Assembly: GCF_000473085.1 (NCBI RefSeq)
Contig: NZ_AXBA01000002.1
Coordinates: 62,001 to 126,000 of the forward strand
Direction of reading: 5' to 3'
DNA length: 64,000 nucleotides
From: Azorhizobium doebereinerae UFLA1-100
GTDB lineage: Bacteria > Pseudomonadota > Alphaproteobacteria > Rhizobiales > Xanthobacteraceae
Shown: positions 1-8,882 of the stretch, in pieces
How the letters are laid out: every line of letters starts with the position of its first letter
Position numbering within the stretch: position 1 is the first letter of the stretch
The notes under the pieces: generated by a model
Told to the model about the DNA's origin: nothing
What the model saw: the letters and a program-made list of their open reading frames with translations, nothing else
Database searches by the model: none
Position numbers and translations under genes: made by a program

Positions 1-17
1 GAGAAAGGGATCCCGAT

Positions 18-455
18 ATGCCCGGCCTTGATGCCCTGATCTCCAATCCCGTCACGACCGCCGTCGCTTATGTCGTCGTCGCGCTGCTCGGCGTCTTTCT
101 CGGGCTGTGGCGGAAGTGGAGCGTCAATACCGAGCTCCGCCACATGGTCGAGGAACAGCAGACGCTGATCGCGGACCTCGAGACGGCGCTCGACCTGGAG
201 CGGTCGATGACACCGCCCATTGCATCCCAGCGCCCGACCTTCAGTGCCATCTCGCTTGGCGGCGCGGTCGCTGCGGTTGTTGAGCAGATGCCCCTGGACG
301 AAGCGGCCCGCCGCGCCGCCGCGGCCGCCGAACTTCGACAGCGCGCGAACCGGCTCGTCAGCGAGGCGCTCGGGTTCCTCAAGGAGGCCGAAGCCTTCGA
401 ACGGAATGCACCGGACGCCGATCCTGCCGTCGAAGACCTGCGCGCCGCCGAATAG
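18..455 (+). CDS. Small membrane-anchored coiled-coil protein, unknown function
   Basis: 145 residues. A hydrophobic stretch at about residues 12-31 looks like one membrane anchor, followed by a basic WRKWS patch and then an Ala/Glu/Arg-rich region (about 40-60 and 92-130) that looks helical, possibly coiled coil. A purine-rich GAGAAAGGGA sits just upstream of the ATG. It precedes the SMC-like ATPase gene by 36 bp and is presumably in the same phage transcript. I do not recognise a family. The anchor suggests it sits in the inner membrane with its helical part in the cytoplasm, which is inference. Confidence 0.6.
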   Translation: MPGLDALISNPVTTAVAYVVVALLGVFLGLWRKWSVNTELRHMVEEQQTLIADLETALDLERSMTPPIASQRPTFSAISLGGAVAAVVEQMPLDEAARRAAAAAELRQRANRLVSEALGFLKEAEAFERNAPDADPAVEDLRAAE

Positions 456-491
456 CGCCCCTCCCCCGAAATCGAATCCCGAGGACGCCCC

Positions 492-1826
492 ATGAAAATC
501 CTTCGCCTCTTGATCAACGACATCAAGCGCATCGTCGTCGCGGACATCTCGCCCGACGGCCACCTGGTTCAGCTCACCGGCAAGAACGGCTCCGGCAAGA
601 CGTCCTGCCTGGATGCGCTGTGGTGGGCCATCGAAGGCGCGCGGCACATCCAGGCCGAGCCGATCCGGCATGGCGCCGACAGCGGGAAGATCGTCCTCGC
701 CCTGGGCGACAAGCACGTGGAGATGACGGTCACGCGGACCTTCAGCCGGAAGAAGGACCCCGAGACGGGGGAGGAGCTGAAGCCGACCACGACGTTGAAG
801 GTCGAGGCGGAGAGCGGCGCGCGGTTCCAGTCCGGGCAGGCCGTCATGGATGCCTTGGTCGGCGCTCTGACCATGGACCCGCTGGAGTTCCTCCGCAGCA
901 AGCCCCAGGACCAGTTCAAGACGCTGCGCCAGTTCGTGCAGGGCGTGGACTTCGAGGAGATCGACCGCCAGAACAAGGCCGACTTCGATAACCGCACCGA
1001 CATCAACCGGAGCGCCAAGAACCTCCGGGCGCAGGCCGTGGGCATCGACGTGCCGGCCGGCACCCCGCAGGAGCGTGTCGACACCGCGGCCCTCGTGGAG
1101 GAACTGGACCAGGCCGGCGTCCACAACACGTTGATCGAGACCCGCAAGGCCCGGCGGGAGCAGGCCGCCGCCGACATCGTGCGGCAGTCCGAGATCGCGG
1201 CCGGATACCGGGATCATGCCGCCGAGCTGCGGCGCCAGGCGGATGAGGAAGATCGGAAGGCCGTGGAGCATGAAGCCTCGGTCGCTGACCTGCGCTTGAA
1301 GTTCGAGAGCGCGGAGCCGCTCCCCGAGCCCGTCGACACGACGTCGATCCGCCAGAAGATCGAGGCCGCCGCGCAGATCAATTCCGCCGTCGATGCGCGG
1401 ACGCGGCGGCAGGATCTGGAGGCCAAGGCCGCCAGCCTCGAGGAGGAGTCCATCCGGCTGACCAAGGTCATGGAGGACCGCAAGGAGGGCGTGAAGGAGA
1501 TCATCGCCGCGTCTGACATGCCGGTCCCCGGTATCGAGTTCGGTGACGGGTTTGTCCTTCTGAACGGCGTTCCTTTCGAACAGGCCTGCGATGCCCAGCA
1601 ACTGCGCGCCAGCATCGCCATCGCCATGGCCATGAGCCCGAAGCTGCGCGTCATTCGTGTCCGCGACGGCGATCGGCTCGACGACGATGGCATGCAGATC
1701 CTGCGGGAGATGGCTGAGAAGCACGACTTCCAGATCTGGATGGAACAGGTCAGGGGCGCCGGCCCGGCGGCCGTGGTGTTCGAGGACGGGACTGTGAAGG
1801 CCCCGGCCCTCCAGGCGGCGGAGTGA
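492..1826 (+). CDS. SMC/RecF-like AAA ATPase of phage recombination module
   Basis: 444 residues. An N-terminal ABC-type half carries a Walker A motif GKNGSGKT at residues 30-37; the middle (about 150-335) is Glu/Lys/Arg-rich and likely coiled coil; the C-terminal part (about 355-430) holds a region like the SMC D-loop/Walker B end (LRVIRVRDGDRLD). This is the SMC/Rad50/RecF layout in short form. Such genes commonly sit next to recT in phages and probably support DNA end processing or recombination. The Walker B acidic pair is not canonical. A GAGGA ribosome-binding site lies 6 bp before the ATG. Function beyond nucleotide-dependent DNA work is inferred from context. Confidence 0.8.
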   Translation: MKILRLLINDIKRIVVADISPDGHLVQLTGKNGSGKTSCLDALWWAIEGARHIQAEPIRHGADSGKIVLALGDKHVEMTVTRTFSRKKDPETGEELKPTTTLKVEAESGARFQSGQAVMDALVGALTMDPLEFLRSKPQDQFKTLRQFVQGVDFEEIDRQNKADFDNRTDINRSAKNLRAQAVGIDVPAGTPQERVDTAALVEELDQAGVHNTLIETRKARREQAAADIVRQSEIAAGYRDHAAELRRQADEEDRKAVEHEASVADLRLKFESAEPLPEPVDTTSIRQKIEAAAQINSAVDARTRRQDLEAKAASLEEESIRLTKVMEDRKEGVKEIIAASDMPVPGIEFGDGFVLLNGVPFEQACDAQQLRASIAIAMAMSPKLRVIRVRDGDRLDDDGMQILREMAEKHDFQIWMEQVRGAGPAAVVFEDGTVKAPALQAAE

Positions 1827-1831
1827 CATCC

Positions 1832-2353
1832 ATGCGCACCGACGACGAGATCATCGCCAGGGTCAAGGCCATCACGCCTCTGGATCACTTTGGCTTCAAG
1901 GCGAGCGACCTCGTCGCGACGCTCCCTTTCGAGACCGCATCGCAGTTCCTGGACCGGAATGCCAATGCCTGGTCATGGGAGCAGGCCCCGCGCGATGCCG
2001 ACGCCGTGCTGGCTCGCATCGTGAGCTATCTGCCTTTCGCCTGGCGCAACGCCAACAACCGCCGCGGACTTTCCGCTATGCGGTCCCTGGATCACATGAC
2101 CGCGTGGCTCTGGCTCCTCGGGCACGACGTCGATCTCGGCCGCTACACCCATTACGGGAAGCCGCAGCTCCGGGCGATCTCCGAGGCGGTCGGTTTCGAC
2201 TGGGCCGCTCACGACGACGGCAACTGGACCAACAATGAGCTCGAGTCCGGTGCCGTCTTGCCGGCCGCCGATATCGGCTTGCCGAGCCTGATGACGAACT
2301 CCGTCGTGAAGCCCCAGTCGCTCAGCGAGAGCACGGAGGGCGGCGAACAGTGA
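1832..2353 (+). CDS. Hypothetical phage protein
   Basis: 173 residues with the ATG at 1832, chosen because GGAG ends 8 bases upstream; a GTG at 1823 that overlaps the upstream stop codon is possible. The sequence is soluble and mixed, with a Trp-rich middle (AWLWLLGHDVD) and a low-complexity Ser-rich C-terminus. I do not recognise the family. It lies between the SMC-like ATPase and two very small genes ahead of the RecE-like nuclease, so a role around early DNA metabolism is possible but unsupported by motifs. Confidence 0.65.
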   Translation: MRTDDEIIARVKAITPLDHFGFKASDLVATLPFETASQFLDRNANAWSWEQAPRDADAVLARIVSYLPFAWRNANNRRGLSAMRSLDHMTAWLWLLGHDVDLGRYTHYGKPQLRAISEAVGFDWAAHDDGNWTNNELESGAVLPAADIGLPSLMTNSVVKPQSLSESTEGGEQ

Positions 2354-2586
2354 CCGGCATCTATCTCCCCCTGGCGCGGCCGGCATTGCGCGACGACGAG
2401 CACGTATCGATCCGAGCCGAGCGCCTGGACTGGGGCAACCGCAGCATCCGGCTCCGCCTGGAGGACGGCCGCAGCGTCGAGATGGCGTTGTGCGGCATCG
2501 AGGTCTCGCCAGTCGATGGCGAGCCCTATCTCGTCATCATCGACATGACGGCGGGCCGTGCCAGGGCGGAAGGGATCCTTCGGTGA
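2350..2586 (+). CDS. Small hypothetical phage protein
   Basis: 78 residues from a GTG that overlaps the preceding stop codon (GTGA); GGAGGG sits about 9 bases upstream. The predicted fold is mostly beta (alternating RIRLRLEDGRSVEMAL pattern), with no membrane segment or cysteines pair. No family recognised. Its 4-base overlaps on both sides argue that it is translated as part of the coupled run of genes. Confidence 0.6.
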   Translation: MTGIYLPLARPALRDDEHVSIRAERLDWGNRSIRLRLEDGRSVEMALCGIEVSPVDGEPYLVIIDMTAGRARAEGILR

Positions 2587-2810
2587 CGCAGATCGTCCCT
2601 CCCCGCTCCATCGACGCCGAAGGCCGGTGCTGTGGTCGAAAGCCCATCGCCTACATGCGCGCTGGCGGTCCGCACTTCTTCTGCCCGCGGTGCGATGGAG
2701 CCTTTGATCTGAAGGACGGCCGGCAGATCCCGAACTGGGCCTGGAAGCCGATGCATGGAGGCTTCATCGCCACCTATCCCGAATCCGAAGCTGCCAAGAG
2801 GTTCGCATGA
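2583..2810 (+). CDS. Small zinc-ribbon-like protein
   Basis: 75 residues from a GTG at 2583 that overlaps the upstream stop. It has a CCxRK element near residue 16 and a CPRC knuckle near residue 36, which together could bind one zinc ion. The C-terminus is Trp/aromatic-rich (NWAWKPM). It overlaps the RecE-like nuclease gene by 4 bases. A nucleic-acid or protein contact role fits the zinc knuckle, but nothing specific can be assigned. Confidence 0.6.
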   Translation: MTQIVPPRSIDAEGRCCGRKPIAYMRAGGPHFFCPRCDGAFDLKDGRQIPNWAWKPMHGGFIATYPESEAAKRFA

Positions 2811-3730
2811 TCGAGGTCCGCACCATCGCCCCGGGCAAGAAGATCGCCGAGGCCGGCGTCTATGACCTGCCCATGGAGGACTACCATGCGCAGCCCTGCG
2901 ACGGGCCGTCGGTGTCGTCTTCTGGCCTCCGTACCGTCTTCTCCGTGAGCCCGGCGCACTTCTGGGCGGAGTCGTCGCTCAATCCGAACCGTGATGAGCA
3001 GAAGGACAAGGGTCACTTCGCGCTCGGCCGGGCGGCGCACCACTTGATCTTGGGCGAGGCCGATTTCCGAAGGATCTTCTCGGTCCGGCCTTCAGAGTTC
3101 CCGGACTGGCGCACCAAGGCGTCCCAGGAGTGGAAGGCCAAGCAGGCGCTGGAACGCAAGACCGTGCTGGTCCCCGCGGATCTGGACCTGATCAGCGGCA
3201 TGGCAGGGAGCCTCGCCACCCACCCTCTGGTGCAGCACGGCATCCTCAACGGCGAGATCGAACGTTCGCTGCTGTGGCGCGACCCTGAAACCGGCATCTG
3301 GCTGAAGTCTCGGCCCGACGCGATCCCGACGGACTCCGGCGACTTCTCCGATCTGAAGACGACCACGAGCGTCGCGCCGGACGACATCCAGCGCACCATT
3401 GGCGACTACCGATACGACATGCAGGCCGCCGTCGTGCGCCGCGCCGCGCGGGAAGTACTCGGCGTGGAGATGGTGAGCTTCAACCTCGTCTTCGTCGAGA
3501 AGACTGCGCCGTTCTGTGTGTCGGTCGTCGAGATCCCTCCCGCCGACATCGACATGGCCGATATCGACCTTCAGGTGGCGCTGCGCACCATCGCGCACTG
3601 CCTGGAAACCGGGAAGTGGCCCGGCCCCGGCGGGACGCAGTCCGATGCCCGCTCGATCTACATCTCCGACTGGATGCGGAAGCGCAACGAAGCCCGCCGC
3701 GCCTTCCTGGAACAGGAGCTCGCATCGTGA
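2807..3730 (+). CDS. RecE-like PD-(D/E)XK exonuclease
   Basis: 307 residues. The fold of the exonuclease VIII C-terminal domain (DUF3799 type) is indicated by the N-terminal YDLPMEDYHA...VSSSGLR element, a GRAAHHLIL helix, and the nuclease core RPDAI (Asp171) followed by SDLKTT (Asp182, Lys184) and a YRYDMQAA motif. These match the Asp...Asp-X-Lys metal-binding signature of 5'-3' double-strand exonucleases that work with RecT. The recT gene follows with a 4-base overlap. It would resect double-stranded ends to give 3' overhangs for annealing. Confidence 0.85.
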   Translation: MIEVRTIAPGKKIAEAGVYDLPMEDYHAQPCDGPSVSSSGLRTVFSVSPAHFWAESSLNPNRDEQKDKGHFALGRAAHHLILGEADFRRIFSVRPSEFPDWRTKASQEWKAKQALERKTVLVPADLDLISGMAGSLATHPLVQHGILNGEIERSLLWRDPETGIWLKSRPDAIPTDSGDFSDLKTTTSVAPDDIQRTIGDYRYDMQAAVVRRAAREVLGVEMVSFNLVFVEKTAPFCVSVVEIPPADIDMADIDLQVALRTIAHCLETGKWPGPGGTQSDARSIYISDWMRKRNEARRAFLEQELAS

Positions 3731-5136
3731 GCCAGGACGTCGCCATGACCGAGCGCCCGCGGCGCGCCGAACGCCCTCAGGTTATCGACGCTGTGCCCAT
3801 GCTGGACACCGCGATGTTCGAACAGATGCAGCGCATCGCGACGATCATGGCGCAATCGTCCCTGATCCCAGAGTCCCTCTACATGACGGGGCCGAAGCGG
3901 GAGCGGGTACGGTTGCCATACGAGAGCGTCTTTGCGAACTGCTTCCTGGTGGTGAACCAAGCTTTCCGATGGGGAATGGATCCTTTTGCGGTCGCCCAAT
4001 GCGTGTCAGTCGTGCATGGCCGGCTTTGCTACGAAGGCAAGCTCATCGCGGCCGTTATCGAGAGCAAGGCGGGTGTCCGCCTCCACCATTACTTCAATGG
4101 CCAAGGCGAACAGCAGCGGATCTGGCTCACAGACGTCGCACTCACCGAGCAGCAGGAGAAGGAACTCGTCCCCGGTGCGCAGATCCGCGGCGTGCGGATG
4201 CTGGACGGCTCCGTCGCTGAATGGAAGACCACCGGGGACGGCTCACCCTGGACTCCCAATGCCTATAGGCGCCAGCTCATCTATCGCGGCACGCGGGATT
4301 GGACGCGAATCAACGAGCCCGCCCTATTGCTCGGCGTCTATTCCGATGACGAGCTACAGGATCTCGCCGACGACGCCCGCGCCCGACGCGCCGCGGTCAT
4401 CGGCGGGGCTGAAGCCAGCGGATTGGCCGCGCGCCTTCAGCAGTCGCAGGCCGCCGCCCTGCCGTCCCCAGGCCTCAACGCCGGCTTCTCGATGGACAAG
4501 ATCCAGCGCGAGATGGAAACGGTCGGCCGGAGCGAGACCAGCGCGGCGGCCAACACGCGCACGGCTGAGCCCGCCAGGAATCCCGAAGGCGTGCGGGACA
4601 ACTTCGCCGGCGGCACCGCCAACACGAAGCCGGCGTCCACTAGCACGGGAGGCGATCATGTGAAGGACCAGGCCCTCGCCGGTGCAAGCCGGCCGTCCAG
4701 CGGCCAGGACAACGGAAGCACGCAAACGTCTGCGGATCCTGGCGTGACTTCGGCAGGTGGAGAGCAACCCGCCACAGCTTCTGAGATCTCGCCGACCGCC
4801 ATCGGCGAGACGGAGGACGGGAACGCATCGCGGCCAACTGCCCCCCTGGCCGATGCTGACCCGTCCTCCACCCCCTCCATGACCGCGGAGATGTTCAGCG
4901 CCTACTCCCTGGCGCTGGCCCGGGCGACCAAGAAGGTCAGCCTGACCAACTTCGGCCAGAAGGCCGGGGAAGCAATCATCGCCAGCCTGCGAGGTCAGCC
5001 CGGCGCGGCTGATATGGGGGTGGTCCGCCAGATCTTCGCCCTTCACGAGCGGCGGATCGAAGGCTCCATCGCGGCTGCGGAGATTGCGGACCTCGTCGAC
5101 GGCCTGGTCGAGCAGCACCTCGGAGGTGTCGCGTGA
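3727..5136 (+). CDS. recT: RecT-family single-strand annealing protein
   Basis: 469 residues from a GTG at 3727 overlapping the nuclease stop codon; an open frame continues upstream, but only the overlap start fits the coupled layout. Residues about 20-220 match the RecT fold (LPYESVFANCFLVVNQAFRW, GRLCYEGKLIAAVI). A long Thr/Ser/Gly/Pro-rich linker (about 275-395) separates it from a helical C-terminal region (about 395-469), so it is longer than the usual 270-330 residue RecT. It would anneal complementary single strands made by the neighbouring nuclease. The C-terminal extension may recruit a partner such as a single-strand binding protein; that is inference. Confidence 0.88.
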   Translation: MSQDVAMTERPRRAERPQVIDAVPMLDTAMFEQMQRIATIMAQSSLIPESLYMTGPKRERVRLPYESVFANCFLVVNQAFRWGMDPFAVAQCVSVVHGRLCYEGKLIAAVIESKAGVRLHHYFNGQGEQQRIWLTDVALTEQQEKELVPGAQIRGVRMLDGSVAEWKTTGDGSPWTPNAYRRQLIYRGTRDWTRINEPALLLGVYSDDELQDLADDARARRAAVIGGAEASGLAARLQQSQAAALPSPGLNAGFSMDKIQREMETVGRSETSAAANTRTAEPARNPEGVRDNFAGGTANTKPASTSTGGDHVKDQALAGASRPSSGQDNGSTQTSADPGVTSAGGEQPATASEISPTAIGETEDGNASRPTAPLADADPSSTPSMTAEMFSAYSLALARATKKVSLTNFGQKAGEAIIASLRGQPGAADMGVVRQIFALHERRIEGSIAAAEIADLVDGLVEQHLGGVA

Positions 5137-5732
5137 CCGCGATCCTCTTCGTGGACTGCGAGACGTCCGACCTGCTCAAGCGCGACTTGGCGCTCGACGA
5201 CCTGTCGCAGCCCTGGTGCGTCTCCATCGCCGCCGTGCTCGCGGTGCCGGGCCGCCCAGATCAGGAGATCAACCTCCCGATCCGCGCCGAAGGCCGCAAG
5301 ATACGCGCCGGCGCGGAAGCCGTGCACGGTGTGTCGTCCCGCGAGGCGGCCAAGCATGGCGTGCCTGAAGTGGCGGTGCTGGCCGTCCTGTGCTGGCTCG
5401 CGGCCCAGGCTGAATGCGTGGTCGGGCACGGCATTGGGTTCGACCGGGATGTGGTGACGAGCGTCCTCATGCGTCGGGGCAAGGATTCCCGCCTTTGGAC
5501 GCGGCCGGGGCTCACGTTCCACGACACGATGAAGCTCGCCACGCCTTTCTGCCGGATTCCGTCGGTGTTCGATGACGGCGGGTTCAAGTGGCCGTCGCTC
5601 GACGAGGCCAGTTCCATCCTGCTGGGCGAGCCGCCGCGCGCCGGCGAGCACAGCGCGAAGGACGACCTGCAGCGCACGCGCAGGCTCTGGGCCTGGCTAT
5701 GCGACCACAACGCCGTGGAGACCGCAGCATGA
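5133..5732 (+). CDS. DnaQ-like 3'-5' exonuclease (DEDD superfamily)
   Basis: 199 residues from a GTG overlapping the recT stop, with CGGAGGT upstream. Metal-binding motifs of the DEDDh type are visible: FVDCET near the N-terminus (Exo I), HGIGFDRDVV in the middle (Exo II) and HSAKDDLQRT near residue 175 (Exo III with His and Asp). This is the proofreading-exonuclease/RNase T fold, acting on single-stranded 3' ends. It sits inside the recombination set between recT and the AAA+ ATPase gene, consistent with DNA end trimming or proofreading. Confidence 0.85.
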   Translation: MTAILFVDCETSDLLKRDLALDDLSQPWCVSIAAVLAVPGRPDQEINLPIRAEGRKIRAGAEAVHGVSSREAAKHGVPEVAVLAVLCWLAAQAECVVGHGIGFDRDVVTSVLMRRGKDSRLWTRPGLTFHDTMKLATPFCRIPSVFDDGGFKWPSLDEASSILLGEPPRAGEHSAKDDLQRTRRLWAWLCDHNAVETAA

Positions 5733-7138
5733 GCGCGAAAAAGCCGGCGGACCAGATGAGCCCCTTCGAACGGCGGCTCTCCAATGGAGGGCGTGTCAGG
5801 AAGGTACAGATCGAACCCGGTCCCCGCGCGGAACACATCCAGGGCTGCGGAAATCCCGAGTGCGCGATCTGCATGCCGAAAGACGGCTCCGGTGGCGAAG
5901 CTCTGTTTAATGAGGGGGACAACATGACTTTAAACGGCCCAAATGAGGAAGTGATCAAAATTCTTGCCGACGAGTTTTTCAGCCGCTCGTCGGATCGCTA
6001 TGGCTTCACCGAAGCCCTTCGAATTATGAACCGGGCGTCGACTCCAAGAGATACGAAGCAGCAGGTGCGCGAGACCGAGCGGCGCCTCAGGGAGAAGGTG
6101 AAGCGCTTCTTCCTCAAGACGAAGCACAACGTCGGCTGGGACGACGTTGTCGGCAATCTGGACGCGCGGCGAGCGCTGCAGGAGGCGATCGAGCATCCGA
6201 TCAAGCACCAGGACCTGTATGCCCACTACGGCATGAAGCTCTCCAAGGGCGTCCTGCTCTACGGGCCGCCCGGCTGCGGCAAGACGATGTTCGGCAAGGC
6301 CGCCGCCAGCATTGTCGCGGAGCTGCACGGCAGCGCGGACCTTGAGCACACGATCCTCTCGATCAAGGGGCCGGAGATCCAGAGTCCCTATATCGGCGTG
6401 ACCGAGGACATCATCCGGAACATCTTCGCCTACGCCCGCGCCTTCAAGCAACTGCATGGCTTTCCGCTGGTGGCGTTCATCGATGAAGCCGACGCCATCA
6501 TCCCCAGCCGGGACGACACCAGCGGCCGGCGGGCCTTGCCTTGGGAGGAATCCAACGTCGCCACCTTCCTGACGGAGATGGACGGCCTGGATGACTCCGG
6601 AGCCTTCGTCATCCTGGCGACGAACCGCCCTGATCGGATCGATGCTGCCGTGCTGCGCGACGGGCGCTGTGATCGGAAGATCCGGGTCCAGCGTCCGGAC
6701 ATCGAGGGCGTCACCGCCATCGCCGCGCGGCAACTGGCCGGCGCTCCGCTTGCCTTCCACATGCTCCCGCAGACGGCCGCTTCTTACCTGGCTGACAGCG
6801 TCTTCGACACCGAACTCAAACTGTTCCGCATCCGCCATGCCGGCGGCCCCAGCTTCTTGCATCTCGGTGACATCGTCAGCGGGGCGATGGTGGTGGGGCT
6901 CGTGGAGCGTGCAAAGACGAATGCGTTTCAGCGCGACATGGCCAGTGGCGGCACGCCGAGTGGCATCTCCCTCAACGACATCAAAGCCGCCGTGCTCGCC
7001 GTGTTCGCCGAGAACAAGGGCCTGAACCAGTCCTATGCGCTGGATGAGTTCTGCACCGCGCACGGCATCGACGAGGCGGTGATCGAGAAGTTCGAGCCGC
7101 TGATGCTCTCCGCGTCTGGCAACGCAGTCAAGCACTGA
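5729..7138 (+). CDS. AAA+ ATPase (CDC48/FtsH-like module) with N-terminal zinc knuckle
   Basis: 469 residues from the ATG at 5729, which overlaps the exonuclease stop. An N-terminal segment carries Cys40, Cys45 and Cys48 (CxxxxCxxC), a likely zinc site. The AAA module has Walker A GPPGCGKT (179-186), Walker B VAFIDEADAI (about 248-257) and sensor-1/arginine-finger region ATNRPDRIDAAVLRDGRCDR. No protease motif follows, so it is not an FtsH protease. The C-terminal 130 residues are helical and specific to this family. It precedes the sliding-clamp gene by 9 bp; a role in remodelling or loading replication proteins is possible but unproven. Confidence 0.8.
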   Translation: MSAKKPADQMSPFERRLSNGGRVRKVQIEPGPRAEHIQGCGNPECAICMPKDGSGGEALFNEGDNMTLNGPNEEVIKILADEFFSRSSDRYGFTEALRIMNRASTPRDTKQQVRETERRLREKVKRFFLKTKHNVGWDDVVGNLDARRALQEAIEHPIKHQDLYAHYGMKLSKGVLLYGPPGCGKTMFGKAAASIVAELHGSADLEHTILSIKGPEIQSPYIGVTEDIIRNIFAYARAFKQLHGFPLVAFIDEADAIIPSRDDTSGRRALPWEESNVATFLTEMDGLDDSGAFVILATNRPDRIDAAVLRDGRCDRKIRVQRPDIEGVTAIAARQLAGAPLAFHMLPQTAASYLADSVFDTELKLFRIRHAGGPSFLHLGDIVSGAMVVGLVERAKTNAFQRDMASGGTPSGISLNDIKAAVLAVFAENKGLNQSYALDEFCTAHGIDEAVIEKFEPLMLSASGNAVKH

Positions 7139-7147
7139 AGGCACCCG

Positions 7148-8272
7148 ATGAAACTCACGATCGCTCGCGACGAGTTGCTCTTCGGCCTGGACCGCATCGT
7201 CCGCATCGTCGAGCGCCGGAACACCATCCCGATCCTCGCCAACGTGCGCCTGGCCGCGCTCGGCGACGCCCTGGAACTGTCCGCCACGGATCTGGACCTG
7301 CAGGCGACCACGAGGCTACCGGCATCGGTCGGGAGCACGGGCGAGACGACGCTGCCGGCGGTGACCTTCACGGATTTCGTGAAGAAGCTTCCTGCGGGCG
7401 CCGACGTGACCATTGAGACCGGCAAGACCGAGAGCCAGATGGTCATCAAGTCGGGGCGGTCGAAGGCGACACTCCTGACGCAGCCCTCGTCGGACTTTCC
7501 GGATCTGAATGTCGCGGACTGCCCTTGGGAGGTGGAGATCCCCGCGACCGTACTGAGCCAGATGTTCGAGAAGCTCGCCTTCGCGATCTCGACGGAAGAG
7601 GCCAGATACTATCTGAACGGCATCTATTTCCACGGCTTGCAACTGGGCGAGAAGCGCATCCTCCGAGGCGTGGCCACCGATGGGCATCGACTGTCGCAGC
7701 ATGACCTGGTGGATATCGCCGCACCAGCGGGGATGCCGGGCATCATCATCCCCAGGAAGACCGTTGCTGAGATCTCGCGGCTGACGAAGGGGCGGGGGAA
7801 GGAACTGATCAAGCTCCAGATCAGCGCCACCAAGCTGAAGGTCACCACCGGCACCACCGTTCTGGCGTCCAAGCTGATCGACGGCACATTCCCCGACTAC
7901 ACGCGCGTCGTGCCGCAGGGCAACAACCTGGTGGCCATCATCGACAGGGTCGACTTCGCCGCGGCCGTCGATCGCGTCGCGACCATGAGCAGCGAACGGA
8001 GCCGGGCCGTCAAATTCTCGTTCAAGCCGGGGCGGGTGGAGATCTCCGTGACCTCCCCCGATATGGGCAGTGCGATCGAGGAAATGGACGTCGACTACGA
8101 TGGTGACAGCATCGATATCGGCTTCAACGCCAACTACGCGCTCGACATCCTCGGTGCCACTGAGTCCGACAATATCAGGGTCGCGATGGCCGACGCCGGC
8201 AGCCCGACCACGTTCCAAGCGTCTACCGACGGAGCCCCGTCGCTATTCGTGCTCATGCCGATGAGGGTCTGA
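7148..8272 (+). CDS. dnaN: DNA polymerase III beta subunit (sliding clamp), phage-borne
   Basis: 374 residues, the normal length for a beta clamp with three repeated domains. The N-terminus MKLTIARDELLFGLDRIVRIVERRNTIPIL and the C-terminus VLMPMRV are the classic clamp ends, and internal landmarks (ATDGHRLS, DGTFPDY) are present. The clamp encircles DNA and tethers polymerases. A clamp inside a prophage is unusual, since hosts supply their own; it may be adapted to a phage polymerase or serve recombination with the adjacent AAA+ and exonuclease genes. Upstream spacing is 9 bp, with a weak GAAGGC ribosome-binding site. Confidence 0.93.
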   Translation: MKLTIARDELLFGLDRIVRIVERRNTIPILANVRLAALGDALELSATDLDLQATTRLPASVGSTGETTLPAVTFTDFVKKLPAGADVTIETGKTESQMVIKSGRSKATLLTQPSSDFPDLNVADCPWEVEIPATVLSQMFEKLAFAISTEEARYYLNGIYFHGLQLGEKRILRGVATDGHRLSQHDLVDIAAPAGMPGIIIPRKTVAEISRLTKGRGKELIKLQISATKLKVTTGTTVLASKLIDGTFPDYTRVVPQGNNLVAIIDRVDFAAAVDRVATMSSERSRAVKFSFKPGRVEISVTSPDMGSAIEEMDVDYDGDSIDIGFNANYALDILGATESDNIRVAMADAGSPTTFQASTDGAPSLFVLMPMRV

Positions 8273-8274
8273 GC

Positions 8275-8475
8275 ATGATCGGCACCATCATCATCGCCCT
8301 GATCGGCTACGGCGTGACGGCGTTCTTCGTGCTGGGCGCATTCTACGCGCTGCTGAAGTATGGCGCAGCGCCGGCCGGTAGCGACGTCGAGAAGATGAAC
8401 GGCTCCGCCGTGCTGCCGCTGCTCGGGGTGGCGGTGATCATCGCCTTCTTCACACGCCTCCTGGCGGGAGTCTGA
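8275..8475 (+). CDS. Small two-span membrane protein
   Basis: 66 residues starting 2 bp after the clamp gene. Two hydrophobic segments (about 3-27 and 45-64) separated by a short polar loop (AGSDVEKMNG) predict a helical hairpin in the inner membrane. Size and topology resemble small phage holins, but no lysis genes are nearby, so a holin assignment would be guesswork. No family recognised. Confidence 0.6.
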   Translation: MIGTIIIALIGYGVTAFFVLGAFYALLKYGAAPAGSDVEKMNGSAVLPLLGVAVIIAFFTRLLAGV

Positions 8476-8478
8476 GCC

Positions 8479-8670
8479 ATGGCTGTTCTCGTTTGGATGC
8501 CCGGACTTCGCGGGCCCACGCCGCAGAGATGGGATGAGCTGCCGCACAAGGACTATGCGGGAGTGATGCACCGCGTGCTCGCGCAGTATCCGCTCCCGGC
8601 GGATGAAGCGCGCATGCCGCTCGATCAGCTCGCTGCGCGCTATCCCGCGCCGGCGCCGGTGCCACGGTGA
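8479..8670 (+). CDS. Small hypothetical phage protein
   Basis: 63 residues, ATG 3 bp after the preceding stop, with GGCGGGAG upstream. The protein ends in an Ala/Pro-rich tail (YPAPAPVPR). No motif or family is recognised. It is kept because it fills the space between coupled genes in the same direction and overlaps the next start codon. Confidence 0.5.
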   Translation: MAVLVWMPGLRGPTPQRWDELPHKDYAGVMHRVLAQYPLPADEARMPLDQLAARYPAPAPVPR

Positions 8671-8882
8671 TGCGTACCTTTTTCCAGGACTTTGCCCTCG
8701 ACGACGGGCGCACCGCGACCGTCGAGTGGGGCTGGAGCGGAGCCGAGAACAGCGTGCTCGTCGTGAGCGCCTGGATCACCGCGACCGAGGAAGACGTCGA
8801 TTTAAACTGCAATGAGAGCGAACGCTTCGAGGACGTGGTGCTCGCTCTGTCCCCCTTCCCTCCTCATGAGGACTGCGACTAA
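8670..8882 (+). CDS. Small hypothetical acidic phage protein
   Basis: 70 residues from an ATG at 8670; an adjacent GTG at 8667 could also serve. The protein is acidic (EEDVDLNCNESERFEDV) with a beta-rich N-terminal half. Its stop codon overlaps the start of the large gene that follows. No family recognised. Confidence 0.5.
   Translation: MRTFFQDFALDDGRTATVEWGWSGAENSVLVVSAWITATEEDVDLNCNESERFEDVVLALSPFPPHEDCD

Noticed and set aside
8275-8475. Holin assignment for the two-span small protein
   Set aside because: Only size and topology fit; no endolysin or spanin gene is nearby and it sits among DNA-metabolism genes.
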